Assembly (NCBI GenBank): GCA_033439765.1
Contig: JAULSN010000004.1
Span: 5,652,001 to 5,716,000, forward strand
Length of the DNA stretch: 64,000 nt
Direction: 5' to 3'
Source of the DNA: Lasiosphaeria ovina
Taxonomy: Eukaryota; Ascomycota; Sordariomycetes; Sordariales; Lasiosphaeriaceae
Position 1 is the first letter of the stretch. Each line of letters begins with the position of its first letter. The translations under genes were made by a program, and so were the position numbers. A model generated the notes under the pieces. That model did not search any database, was not told the origin of the DNA, and worked only from the letters and a program-made list of their open reading frames with translations. This document shows, piece by piece, positions 11,679 through 25,139 of this stretch.

Positions 11679-14600
11679 ATGGAGCTGGACCAGGACGAAC
11701 GAGATACGCGGCAGTCCCAGGCAGCAGCGACGCCGGCATCGAGCGATGATGGCGGCCCCGTGCGTGCCAATTCGTCGCCCCCTGCCGCCGAGAGTCAGAA
11801 GAGGGCTTTAGATCACGACTCACTTGTGACGGTCCGCCTCTCCGAGCCCCCGTCGCTGTATGTGAATACATCGGTCCCTCCGAACACGCTTCCGTCCCGA
11901 CGGAGCCTGTACGGCCTCGACTACACTCCAAGCGATACCTTGACCGAGCCTGTACCCGAAGAGGACGACGGCGGCGTGCTTGAGCATTTCGAAACGGACT
12001 CACCCGCCTCGGATAAGGGCCGGAGCCTCCAGGAGGAACTCGAGCAGATGGACAGCGAGGACGGCGAGGAAAAGGATAGCGAAATGCAAGAGCTCCAACC
12101 ACGTTCCAGCTCCGAATCAGACAGCGTCAAGTGGGATGAGCTCCAGAAGACGGAAGACTCGGAGTCAAGAGAGCAGGACTCTGATAATGTAGGTGCAGCT
12201 CATCGCTCATTTTGTCTCCTTTGTTTGCCCCTTTTAGCTTGGCGCAACTCAACTGACAATCTTTCTTTCTCTATAGTCTACAGCGCTGCTGCTCGCAAAA
12301 CTTGACCAAGAGAACAACAAAATTGCCAAGAATCCAAAGAGCTTCAAGGTCAAGGTGGTAGAAAATGACGAACCATCGTCAGGAGGCCAGCCAAGGCCTC
12401 CCTCGATGGCCCAGCTACGGAAAATGGTCCACGGGCCTACGCCTTCGGCTCTTCGATACTCGGTCCTCCCGCCGCCGCCAATGACAGATCTCGAATTCTA
12501 TCTTGCGCTGGTCAAAGACCCCCAGCAGACAGCAGCTCGACTGCCGACGCTGCTTTCCAACAAGATCCGCAGAGGCGTCCCTCCGCCGCTTCGGGGCGTG
12601 GTCTGGCAGAGCATGGCGGGCGCCCGGGATGGCTCCCTGGAGGAAATCTACGACAGGCTGTCGGGCGAGTCCAGCCCGTATGAGGGCATCATCGGCAAGG
12701 ACATTGGACGGAGCTTTCCCGGCGTCGACATGTTCAGAGACCCAGAAGGCGATGGCCAACGGATGCTGGCTCGGGTTCTCAAGTGCTTCAGTCTCTATGA
12801 CACCAAGATTGGTTACTGCCAGGGGCTTGGATTCCTGGTTGGACCACTCCTAATGCACATGCCCGACAAGCCTGCGTTCTGCGTCCTGGTCAGGTAAGAG
12901 AAAGACCCATTCAATCCATTTCAGTGGTAGCGAGGAACGCCCCGATCGCCAAGTCTTTGAAGCTAACGTGTGTGGTGGGTGCAACTAGATTGATGGAAAA
13001 CTACGATCTTCGCCATTGTTTTGTTCCCGACCTGTCAGGACTGCATGTTCGGATTTATCAATTTCGGGAGCTGCTGCGCGAGTTTCTACCCACATTGTCG
13101 GCTCACCTTGACGACTTGCAGGTTGATCCCGCCTATGTTTCACAATGGTTCTTGTCTTTTTTCGCCGTAACATGCCCCCTACCGATGCTGTTTCGCATCT
13201 ACGATGTGATCTTCGCCGAGGGCGCGTCGGAGACAATCATGCGAGTGGCTCTGTCGCTCATGCGCAAAAACCAGGCCCGCATCCTAGCTAGCACCGAGAT
13301 GGAGGACGTAATGCACCTTCTCCTCTCGCGCGGCCTCTGGGATTGCTATCACTACAACGCCGACGAATTTGTCGAGGACTTTGTCAATCTCTCGGGCGTT
13401 GTCACCAAAGAGCGGATGGCAGCGCTCGAACAGGGGTACAGGGAGGCTAAGATCAATTCGGGCGCCAATTCCAAGAGCACCGATGCGACACAGGTGTCAG
13501 ACGTTACCACGGCAGCCTCCCGCTTCTTGGGCCGCCTGTGGGCTTCCTCAACAACACCCAAATCCGCCGCGCTCACTCAGACGGCCGCATCGGCGCAATC
13601 AGGACTCGCCGCACCGGCCGCTACCACCGGCAATACCCTCAGTCCTGGCCTGAGCCTGGCCTCGCGCCCGCTGAGCATGCTCCGGAGGAGCACATCCAAG
13701 CAGAGCTTGGCTTCGACGCTCAACTCGATGGAAGTTGCATCTCTGGCGAGCTCGTCGTCCGCCGCCAGCGTCCTAAGCGCTGCATCTACTGATGCCACCT
13801 CCATCTCCCGAGACAGCTCCGCCGACGATTTATCCCGCGAACCATCGCCAGCATTCGTGACCGCGACACCCAAACCAGCGCCAACGTCGCTCTCAAACAG
13901 CGCCGCAAGCGCCAAGTCCGACAGCAAATACCTGCACAGTCAGATTGAAGATCTCCTCACAGTACTCGGCGAGCTTCAGAGGAATCATTCGCTGTTGGCC
14001 AGCCAGCTGCAGAGGGAGAGAGAAGAACGCGAAGAAGACCGGAGGGCGGTGAGGTCGCTTTTAGATGGGCTGCGGATAAAGGCGAGCACCGAGACAGCGC
14101 CGACGTGGGGCCGGAGCGACAGTGAAGAAACAATAACGGGGGCGAAAGATGCATTGGGTGCACCGTCTGGAGATGAAGTCTCACAGCAACAACCCCCGCC
14201 TACACCTGAGCAGCTATCGGACCTGCTCGAAGTTGTCGAAGGGCGCTTTGGCGAGTCGGAAGCTAGTCGAAGGTCCTCAGTGCCGCAAACCAAGTTGCAA
14301 CTTCGGGATGAGCTGGCTCGGGCGAAGGAACAGCTTTCAAACGAAATGGCCAAGACGCAGGACTCGAGTCGCCGCCTATACGAGATGGAGCATGAGGTCT
14401 CATCGGTGAAAGAACAGCTGCGGGAAAGCCATGCACACGTTCGGAACCTGCATCAAGAAAAGCAGCGACTGGAAAAGCAGATTCAGGGTCTGAGGACTAG
14501 GGCATCCGACACACCAGCGTCCAGCGCAGACAACGGCGACTGGTTTTCGAAGGCCACGGGCATAGGAGGCGGCACCAGCTCCGCGGCATCTCCTGCCGGT

Positions 14601-15098
14601 GGCCTCCGCGAGCTGAAACTTGGCCGTAGTAGGTCGACGCCGTCCCAGACGCCGGCGCCGTTTAACAAACGGGCGTCTTCGGTCATGACGCAGAAAAGCA
14701 TTAGCAGGGAGTCTTCGGTGGCGCCCACGCCAGCTCCCGCTTACTCGAGCGCCCCGGTCAGCGAGTACGACTCTCTTTTGCTCGAGCTTGCGCAGGCGAA
14801 AACCGGCGAAGCAGTGGCCAAGCAGGAGGCCGAAGAAGCAAAGCAGAGGCTTGAGAAGCTCCGCAAGGCCTTTGGGCTGGCACCGGGTGAAACGCCACCA
14901 GCCATGCAGACACAGACGAGCACCGCGGCGGAAATTGCAGGAAACGGGGCGTCGGCTGCGGCGTCGGCTGCTATAAACATGTTCGGCCGATTGACAGGAT
15001 CGGCGTCTCCGGACCCGGGGGCGGCAAAGACGTTGACCCCGAACCCGACGCCTGCCGGTGGCACCACACCCGGCGGGTTCTGGGGATGGAGAAGGTAA
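11679..15098 (+). CDS. GYP5: TBC-domain Rab GTPase-activating protein, GYP5-like
   Basis: Predicted 1,078-aa Rab-GAP of the GYP5/GYL1 type, which stimulates GTP hydrolysis on Ypt/Rab proteins in ER-Golgi and exocytic traffic. Exons are 11679-12188, 12277-12893 and 12989-15098. An acidic, Ser-rich N-terminus (residues 1-170) precedes the TBC domain, which starts near residue 268 (RRGVPPPLRGVVW). Both catalytic fingers are present: the IxxDxxR motif IGKDIGR with Arg315, and YCQG with Gln352. So it should be active. After the TBC domain come Ser/Ala-rich low-complexity sequence and long coiled-coil stretches (roughly residues 640-820 and 920-960), as in fungal GYP5 homologues. The ATG at 11679 is the first in frame. 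An additional upstream exon cannot be excluded. Confidence 0.88.
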
Positions 15099-17091
15099 CC
15101 AATCAGGATACTACTACTTCACCACCTATTCATTTTTTGAACGGTCCACACAACCAGCTCCAAGGCTCCAGCAACGCATTGTCGAAACTGTCGTTGATGG
15201 GCCTTTTGATGATTGAAAGGAGCGACCACGCGACCACGTCATGAATGACTGCACTCTACTAGAACATATGATAACATAGGTGACTCATGCTCTACTTGGC
15301 GAGCGCGGTCTAATGAGGAAGAATTCTAGGCAGTGATATATATATACATACCTAGGGTAGATAGATAGCAGATGCTGCATGGCACACACATCATTTTATA
15401 TCCATGGCGGGGGTGGTGGGGGTGGCATGTGCTTCTTTAGAAAGTGCTTCGACAAGAGGCAGGCAGGAACGGGGATGATGCATGGAGCGACCTTTACCTT
15501 ATTTTATAATTGCCTTGCAAAGCTGTATGTTTTAATTCATAACATACCAAGACCAAATACAGACGTATATTTGATAAATCGTTTTCATGGGTAGACGGAT
15601 AGACGGCGTGGTTTTCACTCGAAGCAAGTGCCGGTGGTGGACATGAGGAAATTCCGGGACGCGATCCATGATAAGTGGAGAGATGGCTTCAGAAGTCATG
15701 CTTCTAACGTCATTCACCCTTTCCTGGGTCTCCGTGTCCCTCTACACTGCCTCATTTTAGCGTGCTGGGTGTGGGTGGGTTGACAAGACATTTCTACTTT
15801 GTATGGCCCGCGTGCCTAGCGCGCCCGAATCACATGCTTTTGGGGAATGGTGACGCTTGTGTTTTTTTGGGGCCTGGAAGAGGCTGTCAGAAATAAATTC
15901 ATGGTGGGTGGGTGAGTGGATTGTTTGTGTCTCTGCAGCTGCTGGGCAGCATGTCGGGTGCTCGAGAGGCGGGACACTACACTCGCACACCTCAAAACGC
16001 GGATTCGAATGAAGAACGACCGTATCCTTGAGAACTTGGAATACATTTTCAGTGTCATGTAGTAGTGTATTCTGCATGTCCAGACGCCACAAATAGAGAG
16101 GGGCACAAAACAGTGGCATAACATAGATGGAGCTTTCTCGAACATGCCTCGTACACGCTTATCCATACGCTCCGGCATTGATGACAGGCAGCCCAGAACT
16201 AACAACACTTGGCCAGCAGACCTGACTTCTAGGCAACGCCTTGGCCGCCCCCGGAATCCTGCGAGGCGCGTCCCAAGTCGCCATGTTATCGAGGTAAAAT
16301 GCCGGAATGATTATGACAGATGAGGTGTACGGATCCTACGCATGGAGAAAATAATTCGGATAGGGAGGTCGGAATGATGGAACATCGGCGAGGTTGTGAC
16401 CTAGGATAAGGGCCTTCGGAAGGAAAATAGCAGGCTCGTTTGATAGGCTGGCGATTCCCACTTGCACTCCTGTTGCTGTGGCATGATGAGATCATTGCGT
16501 GTGGCTCGAGCGTGTGGTTTGTGAAGTGCTCACTGGGCAAATTTCCCGTCCTTGGAGCTGTGACGTTGTGGAGCCGGGCGCTGCTTGCCCGCCGCACGCC
16601 TCCTTACTGCCAACTGCCCACTGCAGCGAGTGCTACGGCCCAGTGTCTCTGACCGCTGGGCAGGTTTTTTTATTTTTTTTTGCAGTGCAGGGCAGTGAGA
16701 GAATTAAGTCGGCCCCTACGAAACTGGGCTTAGTTCGAGCCGTTTGTTTCAAACCCTCATCCCTCCTGCCCTTTTCCCACCCAAAAACAACACTCTGGCT
16801 TCCCTTCCGTGAACAAAAAAACCATACACCTCTTTCCCACACAAAGAGGAATCATCAGCCCACGGTCCAGCTTTGTCAAGCTCCTCTCTGCCTTCTTCGC
16901 AAAAGATTAGCTGCCCCGTCACCTCGCGTCGGCTTTCTACCCTGATCTCGCTTTCGCTCGCTCTGTCGTCGTCATCACCGCAGCAGCAGCAGCAGCTCCA
17001 GCCAACTCCAAAAACGTCATCCTTCGCCGCAAAACTACCACAACAACCGCACCGCAACAGCTTTCCGCGCTCCGCGTCCCAGACTCTCGCA
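15099..17091. other. Intergenic, 3' of GYP5-like and 5' of reticulon
   Basis: No gene recognised. Overlapping minus-strand frames at 15757-16208 show no family features and odd composition. The last 200 bases before the reticulon ATG are CT-rich and contain a CAG-repeat patch near 16,980, typical of a fungal core promoter and 5' leader. Confidence 0.6.
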
Positions 17092-18472
17092 ATGGCCGAC
17101 CATGGCGCGACTGCCAACGGCAATACCAATGTTGATGCCCTCAAGACAAGTGAGGTTCGTTGCTCCCCGATATCCCTCCCGTTATCTCGTTCTCGGCCCT
17201 CCGAGGACTCGATGCCCGGTACCTAAAGATAACAAGCTAACTCGCTCATAGTGTTTCACAGTTTGATGATCCCGATCCTCTCGCTGCCGCCGTCCGCGGA
17301 ATTGACTGACGATGCCTTTTTCAGATGCCGCAGCTGCCTACAACACAGTTGCCAATGGTACGAACGATAAGATCATGACGATTCCCACGTGCCCCCCGCA
17401 GACTTGAGCTAGGATGCTGATTTTATCTGTTCCAGGGCCCGTAGCTCAGAACGTCAAGGACCAGACTGCAAAGACCACGACCGAGCTTTCCAACCTGGCC
17501 TCTGCCCGACAGACTCCTCCCCACCCGGCAGCCACCGGCCAGCCACTGACACACTATCACTCTTTCTTCTCGGAGCTGCTGTCGTGGAACAACCCCCGTA
17601 CGTTCCCGTGCCCCCTATATGGATTACGAGATTTGGTACTGACAAAACTATCTACTCTAGGGGCCTCTGCCATTGCCTACGCCTCCATCATCTCTCTTAT
17701 CTTCTCGGTTAGGTACCTGGATATTTTCCGATGGGGATTCAAGCTCACGTGGATGGTCCTTGCCATCACTATCGCCGCCGAGGTTTCCGGCAAGACGCTC
17801 CTCAACAGTGGCTTCGCGACCCAGCTTCGGCCCCGCAAGTACTACACCGTTCCCCGGGAGAAGCTGGATGCCATGATCGGTGACGTCCATGAACTGGTCA
17901 ACTTTTTCGTCATCGAGTCTCAGCGGATCTTGTTCGCCGAGAACATCTACGCGTCTGCTGCTGTAAGTCGCGACTATTGCTTTGGGCCCAAGCTCCCCCG
18001 AGCTCTAACTACATGACTCGAGCTAACGGGACACTAGGCGGCTCTTGGTGCTTTCCTCTCCTACTACCTGGTCAAGATCGTTCCTTACTGGGGTCTTGCC
18101 TTGATCTCCACCACGGTCATCTTCTTCGCCCCGCTCATCTACAAGTCCAATCAGGAGCTCATCGACAGCCAGATCAAGCATGCCAGCGAGATTGTCGAGG
18201 CCCAGACTTCCCAGCTCCGCACCGTTGCCCAGAAGCACACGGAGCAGGCCACGCAGGTGACCAAGCAGTACATGGGTGATTATACTGCCAAGGCCCAGGC
18301 CCTGATCAAGGGTGCCCGCGGCTCTGAGCCCACCCCCGTCAAGTCGGAGCTCTCCGAGGCCGACTTCCCCGCCGCACCCAAGGCGAAGCTGCCCCAGGAT
18401 CCTGCCATCTTCTCGACTCCGGAGCCCGTTCTCAAGGCCAAGGCTGAGCAGGAGCCTCTGATTGCTGCTTAA
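17092..18472 (+). CDS. RTN1: Reticulon-like ER-shaping protein
   Basis: Predicted 329-aa reticulon that bends tubular ER membranes. Exons are 17092-17149, 17325-17357, 17436-17597, 17661-17962 and 18038-18472; all phases join. The reticulon homology region starts near residue 72 (HYHSFFSELLSWNNP) and has two hydrophobic hairpins: about residues 85-130 (ASAIAYASIISLIFSVRY onward) and 186-221 (LSYYLVKIVPYWGLALISTT). A conserved linker lies between them (ELVNFFVIESQRILFAENIY). The C-terminal 100 residues are hydrophilic, helical at first and then Pro/Ala/Lys-rich. There is no signal peptide, as usual for reticulons. The 175-nt first intron contains other acceptor-like AGs, so the first join (exon 1 ending ...ALKT) is the least certain part. 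It is convergent with TOP2. Confidence 0.87.
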
Positions 18473-19737
18473 ACGGAGCCTTTGCATTAGACAATGGCCT
18501 TTACCTTTAACACCTATCCCCCCTCCCGATTATACCTTATGGCTGGCCCTCCTTCCTGGACGACTTATGGCATAGACACGATCAATGATTCCTGAATATC
18601 ACCCCTAGATTGAGGACCCGCCGACTACGAATGGGAACACGACAATAGTTACGGATTGGGCGGCGATGGAACGAGGACGAGATTGGCAATGAATGGATTA
18701 CGGTTTTCTTGATAAATTCTTCCTGGTGATGGCGGAACGTGTGTGATGCAGATCGGTGGTGAGGACTGTGATGACGGCAGGCCAAGACGTTGCTGGCTAT
18801 CGATTGCGGAGTATTGTGTTGCCTTGATTTCCTTTGCCCTCTGGTTTGTTATGGATGTACCCGAGTTTGTCTCTAGGCCAGGAAATGGAGAGTCTCTGGG
18901 GCGTTGCGTCTTATTAATTCAACTATTGCGGGAGACACTTTTGGACAACTCGTGAATGTGTTTTAGTGGTGTAAGTATTCGAGGTCTGCCCGTGGATGGT
19001 ATTTTCATCACTTGTTTACTAATTAGTTGTATTGGTTTTGCTTTTGGACCAGCTGTCTGGTTTCTTTTGTTTGGGTCGTAATCGAAGTATAAAGAGCAAT
19101 AAAGAAGACAGAAAGATGAAATACGCCTCATTTTGTCTTTTAATCTTGACGAGTCGGTTAACTGTACGGGCATCTATATGCTCTAATAGTCCCTTGTTGT
19201 TGATATGCTGAGCTCGCCCAGAAGATCGTGCCAGCTACATATGTACGCTACGTTCTTTCGAGAAGGAACACCCAAATGGCCCTCGTGTAACCGGAAGAGA
19301 GACACAGGGAGCCTTGCCATGTTAAATGATGCTTCTAAAGTGCCAAATTCAGTGAGCTGAGCCGGCCAGTGGGAGGGAATTCAGGAGTCGCACGCCATAA
19401 GCTACACGAATGACCAAAGCCACGAAGGCACGACATAACGATAACAAATAGCAAGCCTGACCGACCGCCTCTTCCGCGGTGACTGACTGGGGCAGACAGA
19501 TACAAACAACGCCGCAACATGTAATGAATAAATAGAACCGTGTTTGTCCCTGTATTATACATTTACAGTAAAGAGGTAAAGCGCCGTCCCCCAGTTGAGT
19601 CAAGTAGGTACAAACATCGCCCGGCACACAAACAGCCCAAAATAAACTGATAACCAGCCAGCCTCCATATCCGAAAAACCTCGTGACGTCATCAAAAGAA
19701 CTCCACACTACTGGACCCTAATCTCAGCCTCAAGCCT
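18473..19737. other. 3' intergenic region between RTN1 and TOP2
   Basis: The two genes converge here. The stretch presumably holds both 3' UTRs and polyadenylation sites. No reading frame of interest and no structural RNA were recognised. Confidence 0.65.
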
Positions 19738-22700
19738 CTAATCAGTGTCATCATCCATAGCGAACTCATCGCTCTCCTCGTCTTCCAGATCATCAATGTA
19801 GATAGGCTTGGCTTTTGCAGTCGCCGCGCGGCCCGGGCGGGCCTTGGGCTTGGCTACTGGGCTGGGAGGAGCATCGGCCATGAGGTCGTCCTCGTCCTCG
19901 TCATCGCTGACGACCTTTCTAGCCTTTGCCTTCTTCGCGGCATACGCCTTGGCAGCGGGCGAGAGAGTCACTGCCTTGGGCTTCGAGGACTCTACTGCCT
20001 TGGAGACGGCCGTCTTGGCGGCAGCCGTCTTGGGAGCGGCTTTGGGTGCGGCGATTTTGGTGCCGGCCGGACGGCCGCGGGGCTTCTTGCCCGCCGCGGG
20101 GACAACAGTAAGCGGGGCCTTTGCCTTTGGCGCTGTCGCCTGAGACGACGACGCCTTGGACACCGCTGCTGCCTTCGTTGTCGCAGGAGGAAGGTCATCG
20201 TCAGACAGGAAGTCGTCAATGTCGCCGCCGGCGACTGATTTCCGGGGCGACGACATGGCCAGGGCTTCGTAGTTGGTGTCGTCCTGGCTGTCAAAGCCAA
20301 GATTCGACTTTGATGGCTTCGTCTTCATCTTGGGGAGGCTGGACTCGCCCTCGGGCCGGGACATGGCAAACAGACTAAGTCTGCCCTTGTCACCGTTGGA
20401 AGCAGGCGCCCCAATGCCCTTAACCAGGGCACCGACATCACCGAGCATCTGGTCATCATCGCTCTCCGACTCGATATCGTCCACATATACCGACTTCGCC
20501 ATTGCTGCTGCGACCCGCTTGGAGGGCTTCGCGACAACGTCATCGTCTTCAGACGCCGACAAAGAGGCCGAGGCTTTAGGCGGTCGAGCAGAAGAAGTCT
20601 TTCCCAACTGCATGAAATCATCGTCTGATTCCAAATCCGAGTTAACGACATATGTCTTGCGCTTGGCAACAGCTGCGCGTTTGGTACGACCGCTGACAAT
20701 GTCTGATATGAGAGCCGGAGGTTCTGACTCGTCCTTGACCACAGCCTTCTTGCCAAGAAGAGCAAAGTCGTCATCGTCAGAGAAATCATCCGCCAGGCCG
20801 TCACCGCCCGAGGTGCTTGCCTTGGCACTGGGTTTCGCGGCGGCTTTGGCCTGGAATTTCTCAGTGAAGCGTTGCTGTGTCTTTGTCTCAACCTTGATCT
20901 TGGGAGCGGCGAGAGCCTTGGCCGCCTTGGCCTTCCCGCCTGGCTGGTAATCGTCGTCCGTCTTTAGACGGCGGCCTCCCTTGCCAGCGCCAATCTTCTT
21001 AGACACTCGGCGGCCTATTCTTCGGATGTCGGCCTGGATTTCGGCATCCAGCCTCAGCTGCCGCTCCCACTCCTCAACGAACTCGTCGAGATCTTTGCAC
21101 CAAAGATCCTTCTCACTGAGGGCATCGAGCTCATCCCACTCGGCCTTCTTTGCCCTGATCTGCTGCTTGAGCTTTTCCAACCGCTCCAGCGTCAACGACC
21201 AGATAGCCATCTATTATCTTGTTAGATTGAACGGAAAGGACGGTAAGTCTTTGGATACATACGGAAAGCAGGTAGTCGTAGTCTCGTGCGCCAAAGTTGC
21301 CGTCATCCTCGTCGGCATCTTCGACATCCTCTTCGGCTGCCTTTGCCCTCTTGTCGACCTCCTTTGGAGGGAACGCTTCAAAGCCTCTATCACGAAGCTC
21401 TGCCACGAGAACCGACTTCTTCTTCTTGGAAACAACGAGCTTATTCTCAATGATTTCCTCGATGAAACGATACTGGTTCTTGAGCTTTCGGTAGTCTGCG
21501 TCGTAGACTTTGAGCCAGTGTGCCTGTGTCCGGTTAGCAAAACACTTATTTCCTGAGAATGTACAGCATTAACATACCTTCCGCTTCCCGTACATGGCCA
21601 GGCGGTAGTGGTAAAACTCCTCGAGGATCTCCTCGGGATTCTCGTACTTGCGAATTTTGCCCTCTGTGTCAAAGGCAACGAGGTTGGTAGTTCCGATCGA
21701 CTTGCTGAGCTTGAACTTCTCGAGCAAGCCCTCGTTGAGAGCAGCCTTCATGTGCTTTTCTTCCAGCTCAATCACGAAATGGACCGTGTTGTGGTCGTTG
21801 AACTCCCTGTAATCCTTGATGTAGGAAGGCGTCTTTTCGCCGCGGATGATTTCCTCGAGTTTGGCTTTGAAGTCATCGGTCCACATACGAACAGGCAACT
21901 CACTGACGACGACCTCGTTGGGATTCAGCTCATCTTGCTTTGCAATGCCGTTGAATTTGAACTTGTTGGGTCCTTCTCGTTCAGGGGTGCCCTTCCAACC
22001 CCGCCACCAGGGAATCATGGGCTCAAATGGCTTCTCCTCCGGATCATCAGGATTAAGTCTGCCCATGCGGCGCTTGAGATTGTCCACTAGGTTGATGGGA
22101 TGATAGTTGGGAATTTGGGTGCTATAGCCCGTACCGATGCCGTCGGCACCGTTGACCAAGACGGTCGGAATGATCGGGGCATACACCTTGGGCTCAATCA
22201 TATTGCCGTCATCGAACTGAAACTCCAGGTTCGGCTCGTCGAGCTTGGAAAAGATGCGCCTCGCAAAGGGAGACAGCCGCGTGTGAATGTAACGGGCGCT
22301 GGCAGCATCTGATCCACCAGAAAGTCGGGAACCAAAATTCCCGCTGGGCTCGAGGAAATTGACGTTGTTTGAGCCGATGAAGTTCTGTGCTAGACCGATG
22401 ATGGTCTGTTGCAGCGAGGTTTCGCCGTGATGGTAGGCTGCCTGCTCGGAAATGTAGCCAGCAAGCTCAACCACCTTTTGATCGTTCACAAGGTTGCGCT
22501 TGAAGCAAGCGAACATGACCTTGCGCTGACCGGGCTTCAAGCCGTCAACCATAGACGGGATCGACCGCATATTGTCAGCCATGCTGAAGAGGATCAACTC
22601 CCGGTTGACGAAATCCGTGTACGAGATGACATCGGCCGAATGGTCAAGGTATGTGCCAGGGACAAAGTTGCCAAGCCATTCCTTGCGTGCGTCGGCCTTC

Positions 22701-25139
22701 TTTTTGGAGAAGGCCAGATCGAACAGTTGGGACTCTTCCGGTTTCATGGTGCCGAAATGCTTGAGATGCAGGTCCAAGTTGGTGAAGTAGACCTGGGCAT
22801 CCTCGTTGGAGGAACTACCCAACCCCTTCAAGTACTTGTATTTCCACTTGCGCACCTCCGACTTGTGCTTCTCCTTCCACGTCTCATACTGAGGCAGGTT
22901 GAAGAAGGACGTGAGCTTCTGAGGCTTCTTTGGGTTGGGGCCCTGCCATACTTTGACCACAGGTGTGATGAACTCCTGGAAGAATTCGGGAATGCGCAAC
23001 AGACTCGGGAACTGAACCTCGAGGAAGTTGATCAACAGGCCTTTGATATGGCTGCCGTCGAGATCCTGATCGGCCATGATCATCAGATGGCCGTACCGGA
23101 GGCCCTTGGTATCGGTATACTGCTGTTTGTGCTTGAGCCCCAGAAACTTCTTGATGTTCTCGATTTCCTTGTTCTTCATGATCTGTTCGAGCGACGCATC
23201 GCGGACGTTGAGCATCTTTCCACGGAGAGGGAAGACGCCAATGCGGTCGGGATCCAGAATGGCACGTCCAGCAACGGCGAGAGCTCTTGCCGAGTCACCT
23301 TCGGTCAGAATCAGAGTGCATTCACAACCACGCTTTGTTCCGGCCAAATTGGCATCCACGAGTTTCTCGTTGCTGATGCGAGAGCGCTTGTTGCCGTCGG
23401 TCTTAGCCAACATCTTGTCCGCCTTTCTATCGGCAAACTCCATGATGTGTGCGATGGCTTCCGAACTCCGAATCTTCTTGAGGAACACGTCGGTCAAGAC
23501 ACACTTGCTGCCGAACGCACTGACTTTGGTTGTCATCTGCTCCTTGGTCTGCGAGTTGAAGGATGGGTTCTCGACCAAGCAGTTGATGAAGATGAAGATG
23601 TGGTTGCGGAAATGCGAGGCCTTGAGACTATGGCCCTTCTTCTTCTTGGTCAATTCTTTGCCCAGGGCGTCGCAAATCTGGTCGGCGATGTAGTTGACGT
23701 GTGTGCCGCCCGAGGTCGTGGCGATGTTGTTCACAAATGAGACTTGCTGGAACGAGCCGTCCGACACGGTAAACCCAACCTGCCAAAGCCGTCCCTTGTC
23801 TCTCACCTGATCGAACTCGACCTTGGCCGTGGCTGGCTTTTCTCCCTCGGCGGGCTCGTCACCGCGCTCCTTGGCAATAGACTTGGCATAGAGCTCGCAA
23901 TAGCTCTTGAAGTTGTACTTGAGATGGTCGCCATTGAGCCAGACCTTGACGCCGGTGACAGTGCCCGCCATGTCATAGACGCGGCGATAGAGCAGGCTCT
24001 CGAGGTCCTCGTCGATGCCATTCTCCATGCCAAATTTCTTGTAGTCGGGAAGGAAGGAGACGCGGACAAAGTCGGCTGACTTGTTGGAGGTTATCTTGGG
24101 GGACCCCTTGTTGCTCATATTGTCTGTCCACGTCTGCTTGTAGCGCTTGCCGTTGCCGGCATCCTGGATCTCAATGCCGAACTTCTTACTGAAGATGTTG
24201 GTAAGTTTGGCGCCGTAACCGTTACGGCCACCAACGGTTTTCTTCTCGTTGTCGTCAAAGTTGGATCCAGCCAGGAGATGGCCAAAGATGAGCTCAGGCA
24301 CGTAGCACTTCTCAGTCCCGTGCATTTCCACCGGGATGCCTTTGCCGTTGTTCTCCACTGTGATTTCTCCCGATTCACGGTCGATGGTGACCTTGAGACT
24401 GGTCATGGTGCTATCGCGCTGACTTACGTCGGCCGCGTTGACGAGAATCTCGTCAAAGATCTTGTAGAGGCCGGGAACGAAGGAGATGGTCCGGTTCTCC
24501 ATCTGCTTATCCGCCTTGTTGAAGACCCACATCTTTTGATCGGTGCGCTCGATGGAGCCCACGTACGTGTCGGGACGTTTGAGGATGTGCTCGAGCTGGG
24601 TGAGCTTCTGGTACGTCTCGGTCGCTGTCTTCTTCTTGCCTCCTTTGGACGGCATGTCGTCATCAAGCTGCATGCTGTCGTTTTCAATCTCGGCGAGGGG
24701 CTTGCCGCTCGACTTCTTTGCCGGCGCCTTCTTCTGTTTCTTGACGCTCGGAGGTGTGCGCGACAGGACGCTGGCGTCGCCGTCAAGTACCGAGTCGATT
24801 TCATCATCGCTCTCTGACTTGGGGCGTTTCTTGGAAGTCACTTTGCTAGTGAGAGTTGTCTGGACCATCTTGGATTTTGCTGGAGCGGCCTTTTTCGCGC
24901 CGGGCTTCGCGCCGGGCTTCGCTTTTGGTTTCTGCGCGGGGTGCTGTCAGCCAAATCTGGCGAGAAAAAATAGGGTGGGTTGCGGTCGCCTGCACTAAGA
25001 GCAGCGCTGGGTAGTGGCCAGCGAGCCCGGGCGGAGGCTCCAACCCTCAACACACACGTACCACTTCTGGTGAGTAGCCTTCGGACTCGTCTTGGATGCT
25101 GTCGCCAAAGACCGACTCGTCCATGATGTCGGAATCCAT
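19738..25139 (-). CDS. TOP2: DNA topoisomerase II
   Basis: Type IIA topoisomerase of 1,721 aa. It passes duplexes through a double-strand break using ATP, for replication, chromosome condensation and segregation. Exons in transcription order are 25139-25062, 24931-21578, 21523-21263 and 21210-19738. The GHKL ATPase has DEILVNAADVS and NGKGIPVEMH. TOPRIM has EGDSAR (Glu570) and DQDLDG (Asp647/649/651), followed by PLRGKM at the usual spacing. The winged-helix catalytic tyrosine is Tyr907 in SARYIHTRLS. These positions lie about 121-125 residues further along than in budding-yeast Top2, because of a longer Lys/Ala-rich N-terminus. The C-terminal 350 residues are disordered, with alternating acidic Ser-Asp patches and Lys/Ala/Pro blocks, and the protein ends in an acidic tail. 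Introns are 130, 54 and 52 nt. Confidence 0.97.

Noticed and set aside
15757..16208. Overlapping 120- and 130-codon minus-strand ORFs
   Set aside because: Cys/Arg-rich with no motif; lies where the 3' and promoter regions of flanking genes are expected.
22409..23740. 443-codon plus-strand ORF
   Set aside because: It is antisense to the conserved TOP2 exon; the codon bias of TOP2 explains the open frame.
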